Below, one piece after another: positions 1 through 64,000 of a stretch of 64,000 nucleotides of DNA. Numbering within the stretch: the first letter of the stretch is position 1; each line of letters opens with the position of its first letter. The position numbers and the translations under genes were made by a program. The notes below the pieces were generated by a model. The model was not told the origin of the DNA and did no database searches. It was given only the letters and a program-made list of their open reading frames with translations. The stretch is from Dromiciops gliroides (Eukaryota; Chordata; Mammalia; Microbiotheria; Microbiotheriidae), in the NCBI RefSeq assembly GCF_019393635.1, contig NC_057866.1, positions 121,395,897-121,459,896 on the forward strand, in the 5' to 3' direction.

Positions 1-29997
<29,997 letters not shown>

Positions 29998-30330
29998 AGA
30001 GAAAAAAATGTTTCTTGTGATTTGGAATTGAAACGAAGGAAATGTTTCCATACCAAAAAAAAGGGGGAGATTGACTTGAATTGTTTCTTAAAGAACATGA
30101 ATGTTTTAACAGGCTATGACGAGTCTATGTAAAATATGCTCTTTGTGTGTGCAATTTTAAAGAAGAGATTAAAAGGTTGACCTGGATAGTTTTTTTAATT
30201 CAATTCATTGCTGGAATCACATGCTCTTATGGAAGTTTCCAGACTTTGCAAAAGCATTTTAATTGACTTAGAAATGCAAACTATTTAAAGAAAAAATCAA
30301 ATCAAATAAAAAATGTTCCATTTCACTTGG
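29998..30330 (+). other. ATP10D: ATP10D 3' UTR (minimum extent)
   Basis: The sequence after the TAA is AT-rich and free of SINEs up to an AATAAA at 30305-30310. The 3' end is inferred only. Later AATAAA sites at 30752-30757 and 33835-33840 could serve longer forms. Confidence 0.5.
30305..30310 (+). promoter_or_regulatory. Candidate polyadenylation signal for ATP10D
   Basis: AATAAA about 310 bp after the stop codon. An ATTAAA variant lies at 30168-30173. Which is used cannot be told without transcript data. Confidence 0.4.
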
Positions 30331-30944
30331 AGACCATAAAAGAATATAAACACATGCAAAGTCCTGGCATTTTCCAACTTAAGAATAGGTCAGGCCCCCA
30401 AAATCTATTTACATATCAGTCTTTTGAAAATTAGATCACCTTTCTCACATGGAAACAATGTTATGCAGGGTAGATCATTTCCTAGACCAGACTATGACAA
30501 ATCTATTTAACCTGTAATGTACCCAAATATGGTAATACAAGTCTAAAAACACCACTCTCTTTCCTCAGTTCTTCCCACCTCTATATCTAGGTAGATCACT
30601 TCCCAAGTGCCTTGAGTTAAGAAACAAAGAACACTTGTTCCCACTGGGGCTCAGATCCCTCCCACTGCCTATTCCTACGTTGGGGTTATTTAAGTCGAGT
30701 TCTTAAATTGGGGGACTTCCAGTATTTCTAGATCCATGGCAGCCTTGACCAAATAAAATGTCCTATTCAAGAGCAAGTCTCAGAAAAACCCCAAACATAC
30801 CTTGCAGTGTTTGGTTTTTAAAAACATCATCATCTTTTTGCTGTCATGTTCTCCAAAAACCAGGTATGCATAACTAATACTTGGGAGCAGCTTGGTAAGA
30901 GAGAAAGAATATTGGATTCGCAATCCAAGGCTAGGGACTAGACC

Positions 30945-31260
30945 TGTGATTTCATTGGCATAAGAAACTCCCCAGGTGAGAAGAACCCCTCTACTAATGT
31001 AGGCTGGCCCTTTCTCTGCAACCTAAAGTTTCAAAGAGCTTCCTAGATCACTAAGAGGTTAAGTAACTTACCCTGGGTCTTTCTGACCTTTTTTTTTAGG
31101 GCAATGAGGGTTAAGTGACTTGCCCAGGGTCACACAGCTAGTAAGTGTCAAATGTCTGAGGCCAGATTTGAACTCGGATCCTCCTGGATCCAGGGCTGGT
31201 GCTTTATCCACTGAGCCACCTAGCTGTCCTGTCTTTCTGAATTTGAGATGAGCTCTTTGC
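30945..31260 (+). repeat. Unclassified ~200-bp repeat (CCTGTGATTTCATTGG family)
   Basis: AGACCTGTGATTTCATTGGC, then AACTCCCCAGGTGAGAAG and AGGTTAAGTAACTTACCCTG. It is interrupted by the SINE 31087-31230. Related copies lie about 38445, 41175, 55995 and 60645, all in plus orientation. Confidence 0.6.
31087..31230 (-). mobile_element. Marsupial tRNA-type SINE
   Basis: Reverse orientation. Target-site duplication GTCTTTCTGA at 31077-31086 and 31231-31240. It interrupts an older repeat of the CCTGTGATTTCATTGG family. Confidence 0.9.
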
Positions 31261-31555
31261 TGTGCCAGGATTCCTCTTGAACCCAGCTTCAAAATCTACC
31301 TCTTCTATTTGCTATTTTTGGCACTATGTTGCCCCTTCCCTTTACTAGTTTCCACATCTATAAAGTGAAGGAGTTGGTTGGACTATAAGATCTATAATTT
31401 GGCTTCCAGTTCTACAGCTATGAAGCTGTGATTAAGTAAGATACATTATGGTTTGACAAGATTATCTGTAAGACACTTCCAAAGTCTTTTTAAAAATGCA
31501 TTTTAAGACAGCAAGGTGTTTGCCCTGGATGTTAATATAACAATATATACTAGTG

Positions 31556-31684
31556 GGGCAGCTAGGGGGTGCAGTGGATAGAGCACCGGCCCTGCAGTGA
31601 GGAGTACCTGAGTTCAAATCCGGCCTCAGACACTTGACACTGTGACCCTGGGCAAGTCACTTAACCCCAATTGCCTCAAAAAGT
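31556..31684 (+). mobile_element. Marsupial tRNA-type SINE with internal deletion
   Basis: GGGGCAGCTAGGGGGTGCAG. The usual ACTTACTAGCTG before TGTGACCCTGG is missing (GACACTGTGACC). Confidence 0.88.
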
Positions 31685-31801
31685 ACTTTTTTAATATATG
31701 CTAGTTATTTATAATTACTATACCATTAATATACAAAATTTTGACATATAAAACTTCTGATAAAATGATTAAAAATAACAGGCTTAAAATGGCATTATTT
31801 G

Positions 31802-31937
31802 GGGGCAGCTAGGTGGCACAGTGGATAGAGCACCTACCCTGGAGTCAGAAATACCTGAGTTCAAATCAGACCTCAGGCACTTACTAGCTGTGTGACCCTG
31901 GGCAAGTCACTTAACCCCAATTGCCTCACTTAAAAAA
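31802..31937 (+). mobile_element. Marsupial tRNA-type SINE
   Basis: Target-site duplication AAATGGCATTATTTG at 31787-31801 and 31938-31952. Confidence 0.93.
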
Positions 31938-31998
31938 AAATGGCATTATTTGTAACATTCATCAGTTTAATCCAATTATGAATAGTATTAAAACTACA

Positions 31999-32153
31999 GG
32001 GAGCCGCTAGGGTGGCGCAGTGAATAAAGCACCAGCCCTGGAGTCAGGAGGACCTGAATTCAAATCTGCCCTCAGACACTTGACACTTACTAGCTGTGTG
32101 ACCCTGGGCGAGTCATTTAGCCCTCATTGCCCTGCCCCCCCCCCCGCCGCCAA
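31999..32153 (+). mobile_element. Marsupial tRNA-type SINE
   Basis: GGGAGCCGCTAGGGTGGCGC, ending in a C-run and AAAAG. No clear duplication. Confidence 0.85.
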
Positions 32154-33062
32154 AAGAAGACCAACATAGAGAGATTTAAGCAAGCATTATCTTTCCCCTC
32201 ATTCCCCCATGTTATTTTTTTCTTTTAAATGAAAAATACACCACCACAGTGTAACCTATCTTGATAAGCAACCTCAAGGCTGGGGAGTGACTGCTCAGGA
32301 GTTTGGTCTTCTTTTGCCTTATGAGTAGGCACGTAAGGTAAAAATGGGCAAATTTTAGAGGAGACAGAGCCATCTTTAAATCTATAAGGTGAATTTGTAT
32401 AATCATAAGATCTTTAAAAAGCATTAATATTTGTAGTACTTAGAATATTAAAGTGCAATTGAATAGAATATTCATTTGCAAGTGAATAATCCCATGGTCA
32501 CAGTTTTAGGACTATAAAGATCCAAACTACTTTAACCCCAGAAGATCTCAATGAATATTATAGACAATTTTGACTTAGATATTTAAGTTAACCTACCCTT
32601 ATTGTCACTTCAAAAGATGGTTTCAAAAAAAAAAAAAAAGATGGTTTCATAAATTATCCTTCCTTCACTGCTGACAGAACTGGATTCTCCCAAGGAGCCT
32701 TACCTCAATAGAATCAGAATGATAACCTGGGAAGAAAAAACTTCAAAGGGTTTGGTCCCCAGGGATTGTTGCTTTGATTAGTTTCCCAAGGCATGGTGAA
32801 GTCATGATTACACTCAGATCTACTTGATAAATGTAATCAGTTATGAGAGGAATATCTTAGAAGGAATCGCTCCAGGTAGAAAATAATAGATGTCTCTCAG
32901 TGCACCTTCACCTAGGTCTCAATGCTAAATGCTTGTCTTAGTTTACATTTTGCCCCAGAGCCTGAAAAGTCTTGACATTTCTATTTTGTTTTGGGGGGTG
33001 TTAGAGGTCACAATTTAGCGGAATGTTATTCTTTATAAATTAATTTCCCCACATGTATGTAT

Positions 33063-33112
33063 TTCTTCTTCTTCCTTCTTCCTCCTTCTCTTCTCCTTCT
33101 CCTTCTTCATCT
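33063..33112. repeat. (TTC)n-rich tract
   Basis: TTCTTCTTCC-type triplet tract on the tail side of the SINE at 33116, probably grown from its A-tail. Confidence 0.85.
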
Positions 33113-33115
33113 TTG

Positions 33116-33249
33116 GTAAGGTATTGGGGTTAAGTGACTTGCCCAGGGTCACACAGCTAGTAAGTGTTAAATGTCTGAGGCCAGATTTGAACTCAGGTCC
33201 TCCTGAATCCAGGGCCGGTGCTCTATCCACTGCGCCACCTAGCTGCCCT
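33116..33249 (-). mobile_element. Marsupial tRNA-type SINE
   Basis: Reverse orientation, GTATTGGGGTTAAGTGACTT to CACCTAGCTGCCCT. Confidence 0.9.
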
Positions 33250-33305
33250 ATTTATTTCTTCTTTATCTTTACTGAAGCTTTTGTTATAAATTGGTTTATG
33301 ATCTC

Positions 33306-33645
33306 TTCCCCAGGCATCTTGAACTATCGACACGTGGGTAAATTAATGCTTATCATCAACATGTTTAAACAGTTGAGCACAGGGGCAGCATACTCCTTAG
33401 TCACATCAGGGAAAGCTGCTGCACAGTGGCCTTTAGAAGATCCTAACTGGGACCCTAATATACCTGAGCATTTTGGTAATTTGCTAGAGGCTAGGGAAAC
33501 ATTGTTAAAGGCAAAGGAATCCTGTGCTAGCAAAACTGATAACTGGCAAAAATTTAGAGATACCACACACTTTTACCATAGGTTTCAAAACATTTTAAGA
33601 AAATCAGTTGTTTGTTTTGTATGGCAAAACCAACCGAGGTACTGA
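33306..33645 (+). other. Unassigned 113-codon open frame between ATP10D and CORIN
   Basis: The open frame enters from the reversed SINE; the non-repeat part reads ILNYRHVGKLMLIINMFKQL, then a segment with QWPLEDPNWDPNIPEHFGNL, ending at TGA about 33645. Composition looks protein-like (W, P, D and charged residues evenly spread). I do not recognise the family with certainty. A retroelement capsid-type fragment is one possibility, a processed-gene fossil another. No start codon context, TSD or poly-A was found. It lies outside both genes. Confidence 0.3.
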
Positions 33646-34770
33646 CGTGAATGGTAAATACTTGCCTCCCAAAGGAAGCAAGACAAGAATGATGGCATGA
33701 AGTTCACGTAAAAATCCTGTAACCAGATTTAGCTATTGCTGAGACAGAAGCTTGCACAAGGTTGAAAGATAAAAGAGGCAGGATTCATAAAGTAAGCATC
33801 CATGGTCAATGTCTTTAAGAGCATGTTGGGTTTTAATAAAGTTGTATGGGATTTGACTTACTAGCTCTTAAAAATCAGGTAGACAGTTGGGCAGTAGAAA
33901 CTCTACGGAGCAGAACCCTAGGCTTTACCTCAAACAACTGGAATTACTCTATTTTATCCTGGTTTATATTAGTACTGACAGTATTGGAGGGGAATTTTTT
34001 TAAAAAGTAGGCTGAGGCAAAATAGCTGTCAACAGCAGCTTGAACCTATTGCAAGAGGTCAACTATCTAGAATCCCTTTCAGTCATGTAAATGTTTGTTG
34101 TTAAACAGGCTACATACGGATTAATGATATATTAACAGGATATCATTACATAAGCTTATGTGATAATATGTAAGCAGCTATGAAGAAGGACTGCACCTCG
34201 GTTTACTGTTTTGAAGGTAAAGAAATCTGTTTCATTATCTCGTACTGTAAGAATGAAGTCTTTCTTTGAAATTACTCGTGTATTAATTGTCTTGTCTACG
34301 TCAATTTCTTTGGATGACTTTTAGAACATTTTTTACACATTGAAATTAATTATATTTTGATTTTAAGGCTTATATTTGGTAGAAAGTGATGGTGACTTAC
34401 TGGATCAAAAAACTCTAAACATGTCATTGAAATTTCCAAGTTATCAACTGAACAGTTCACGTGACATGGTCTTTGTAAACTGCAACATAGATCCATATGC
34501 CCTTTGAAAGAGCTAGATCCTATAATATTTTAGAAATCAACTCCAGCTCTGGGTAAAGGTTTTTTTCTTTTGCTTGTGGAACTAAAAGACATACAATTTT
34601 CAGAGCAAGAGAAAAAACCTCTCTTTTCTACTGAAAAACAAACAAAATTCCTGATTCTCTAAGAAGCAATTATCTATGTAATTCAAACTGTCCTAAAGGC
34701 CCCACTCATTGTTCAAGTTATTATTTAAATGGATTTAAGGCTTGGGCCCACAAAAACCCCTCTATTAATT

Positions 34771-34913
34771 TGGGGGTAGGCAATGAGGGTTAAGTGACTT
34801 ACCCAGGGTGACATAGCTACTAAGTGTCAAGTGTCTGAGGCTGGATTTGAACTCAGGTCCTCCTGAATCCAGGGCCAGTGCTTTATCCACTGTGCTACCT
34901 AGCTGCCCCCCCC
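34771..34913 (-). mobile_element. Marsupial tRNA-type SINE
   Basis: Reverse orientation, TAGGCAATGAGGGTTAAGTG to CTAGCTGCCCCCCCC. Confidence 0.9.
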
Positions 34914-35049
34914 ATATTAAATTTGCTCATATTTCATGGAAATCAGTTAATGTCCTCTCCTACCACCTTTGGGAAAGGTAATTTTAGAGTAAAGAACCCA
35001 TCAGTGGTTAGAGATATAGTTACCTCTGCCTAAAGGATTTCAACAAAAG

Positions 35050-36749
35050 ACAAGAGGTTATAATTTTTATTTCTCTTATTAAGAATAAGCATATTATATA
35101 CATTTTGGCTTGACAGGAATTGAAACAAAACCAGCTGGTGATTATATTCGCTGTGAGTCACTGTAGCTGTGATAATGCTAACACATATGCTTTTGCTATA
35201 GTTAGAATACCATAGCTACCATCTTGAAGAAAATTTCACTCTTGATTCTTACAGACTATGGTCAGTGTCAAGATTCGTCTTTTGAACTACAAATATGTGT
35301 ACACATAAAAAAACAGTATAAAAATACATTTATAAAATTACAAATATCATCTTTGCTTGGAATGCTGAAGCCATCAGGGTCACCAGTGGAAGGAAATCAG
35401 AGTGTTGCTACTCTAGAGGCCTTTGGGATATTGCAAAGACTGTCACATGATAAACCACCTCATGCCATTAACAAGATTTCTATTTTCAACTAATTGCATA
35501 ATATGAGAAAAAATCCATTAGAAAGCCATAAATTGTCTCAAACCCATGATATATATAAAGTGGCCTAGTGCTTGATAACATGATTTTTTTTCTTTGAATT
35601 TTCACTTTAATTAAAAAAAAAGAAATTACAGCACTAGCTATCAAATACTTTCTTCCAAAAGGATTCACTTTTACTGGATGAAAATTATTAAGCTTCCTTT
35701 CCTTTAGAACATTTTAAACCCATATCTTCTATTAGAATAGTGTGAACAAGGAATAGCCTGTAAATATTCAAAAAATAACTTTGGAGAATTTTGGTTCCAA
35801 TTATCAGGGAAAAAATAATTACATAAAGTCATTGTAGTTCACAGGTCTTCAAGTTGTTCTCCTTTGTTTGGCAATGGTCACTGCATTACCTTGATTATAG
35901 GTTATTCAAAAAAATCCTCACCATGCATTTTGAACCACTTAACAAAACTGGAATCAGTCAAATGCCAAATGCATTGACCAAACTCAAGCCATAGATATGA
36001 TAAGGGCTGTAGAGACTCTGGGACTGTGACTTGTAAAAGTAACTTGAAATCATTGGGGGCTCATGCTGATGCAGACAACAAATAAGATCTACACTCATGA
36101 GCTCCATTTTCACATTTCATCTCTATGTGCATGCCACTGAGCTTCTCCCTCCATGGCAGGTTTCAGCATAGATTATCAGAATCATATACAGTAGATCACA
36201 GACATAGTGATGTGACTTCTAAATAATTTTAGCTCTCAGTAAACCAAAAGCAAGTCCCTCATGTTAACGTGGAAATTTGCTACTATTCTGCAGCAAGGTC
36301 AGTTGGAGCTAGCAGAAAAAGCTATTCTCCCATGATATTGATTCCACTTTTATATTGATTAAAAAAAAAAAAAAAGCTTTCCCTAACCTGTGTCTTACCA
36401 ATTGCATTCTTCATTTGAACTGAGTTTTGATAATTTTGTGGTATACACAAGGTTAGGCCAGGCCATGTGATAGGGTTGTATCTGTACCTTTAGGGCCTCT
36501 CTTTGTTTTTGAAATGACACCACAGTATCATGGAAGGAAGGAAGGAGAGGAAAGGAAGGAAGGAGAGGAAAAAAAAGTAAAAGAAAGAATAAAATTAGAG
36601 CAAATAAAAGTAAGAGAACCAGCAATATCTGCCTAGGCCGGTGAAAGGTTACTCATCTGGGCCACGCTGTCACATTGTCCTCCTGTAGAAAGTGCTTCCT
36701 TCAGTGTCTCCCACAAAAGTTGAAGAGGCAGTCTTCTTTACTTTGCTAA
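35050..36749 (-). other. CORIN: CORIN 3' UTR (inferred extent)
   Basis: 1.7 kb downstream of the CORIN stop is AT-rich and contains no SINE, unlike the sequence on either side. A minus-strand AATAAA at 35066-35071 would give a 3' UTR near the roughly 1.7 kb I recall for human CORIN. A GGAA/AGG-rich simple stretch lies at 36531-36575. Inference only. Confidence 0.45.
35066..35071 (-). promoter_or_regulatory. Candidate polyadenylation signal for CORIN
   Basis: TTTATT on the plus strand is AATAAA on the CORIN strand, about 1.68 kb after the stop codon. It was chosen because it lies just before the SINE-bearing intergenic DNA starts. Confidence 0.35.

Positions 36750-64000
<27,251 letters not shown>

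Larger units (their letters stand above)
30331..35049. other. Intergenic / 3' flank between ATP10D and CORIN
   Basis: Holds six SINEs (31087, 31556, 31802, 31999, 33116, 34771), an older repeat about 30945-31260 interrupted by the first of them, and the orphan frame 33306-33645. 32160-33060 and 33660-34760 show nothing recognisable. Part of it may be ATP10D 3' UTR if a distal poly(A) site (30752 or 33835) is used. Confidence 0.6.

Overview
The window is nuclear DNA from a marsupial, possibly an Australian one. The main evidence is roughly thirty copies of a tRNA-headed, CORE/MIR-related SINE of the marsupial Mar1/WSINE type (head GGCAGCTAGGTGGC, middle CTGTGTGACCCTGGGCAAGT), most with A-rich tails and many with visible target-site duplications. 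Older MIR and L2 relics and L1 sequence of marsupial type are also present. The two genes have long introns and consensus GT-AG splice sites. No prokaryotic, organellar, CRISPR or exogenous viral features were seen. The marsupial assignment is firm; the exact species is not resolved.

Two protein-coding genes lie tail to tail, as their orthologues do in human 4p12. ATP10D (+ strand) enters from the left edge. Nine coding segments between 1 and 29997 encode the last 526 residues of this class V P4-ATPase lipid flippase: the end of the P domain with its TGDKQET and DGANDV motifs, membrane helices of about TM5 to TM10, and the cytosolic tail. CORIN (- strand) enters from the right edge. Seven coding segments from 64000 down to 36750 encode the last 330 residues: the C-terminal part of the SRCR domain and the complete trypsin-like protease, with activation site R/ILGG, catalytic His, Asp and Ser, and S1 Asp. 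All junctions in both genes keep phase, and neither gene shows a frameshift or premature stop.

Layout: 1-30 kb is the ATP10D 3' half. Its last intron (21312-29642) is occupied largely by one decayed, nearly full-length L1 (about 22405-28880), itself interrupted by several SINEs and another short retroposed insert. 30-36.7 kb holds the two 3' UTRs and the intergenic space, with six SINEs and an unassigned 113-codon ORF at 33306-33645. 36.7-64 kb is the CORIN 3' half; its 13 kb intron 50767-63938 is filled with SINE, MIR, L2 and other repeats.

The two genes are linked by conserved position, not by a shared pathway: ATP10D flips lipids at the plasma membrane, and corin activates pro-atrial natriuretic peptide. 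I found no undescribed molecular system. The observations most worth checking are structural: a roughly 290-bp duplication inside the L1 that carries a SINE with it, a 198-bp open phase-0 candidate exon in an ATP10D intron, the orphan ORF at 33.3 kb, a 450-bp terminal-inverted-repeat element, and several unusual retroposition products.
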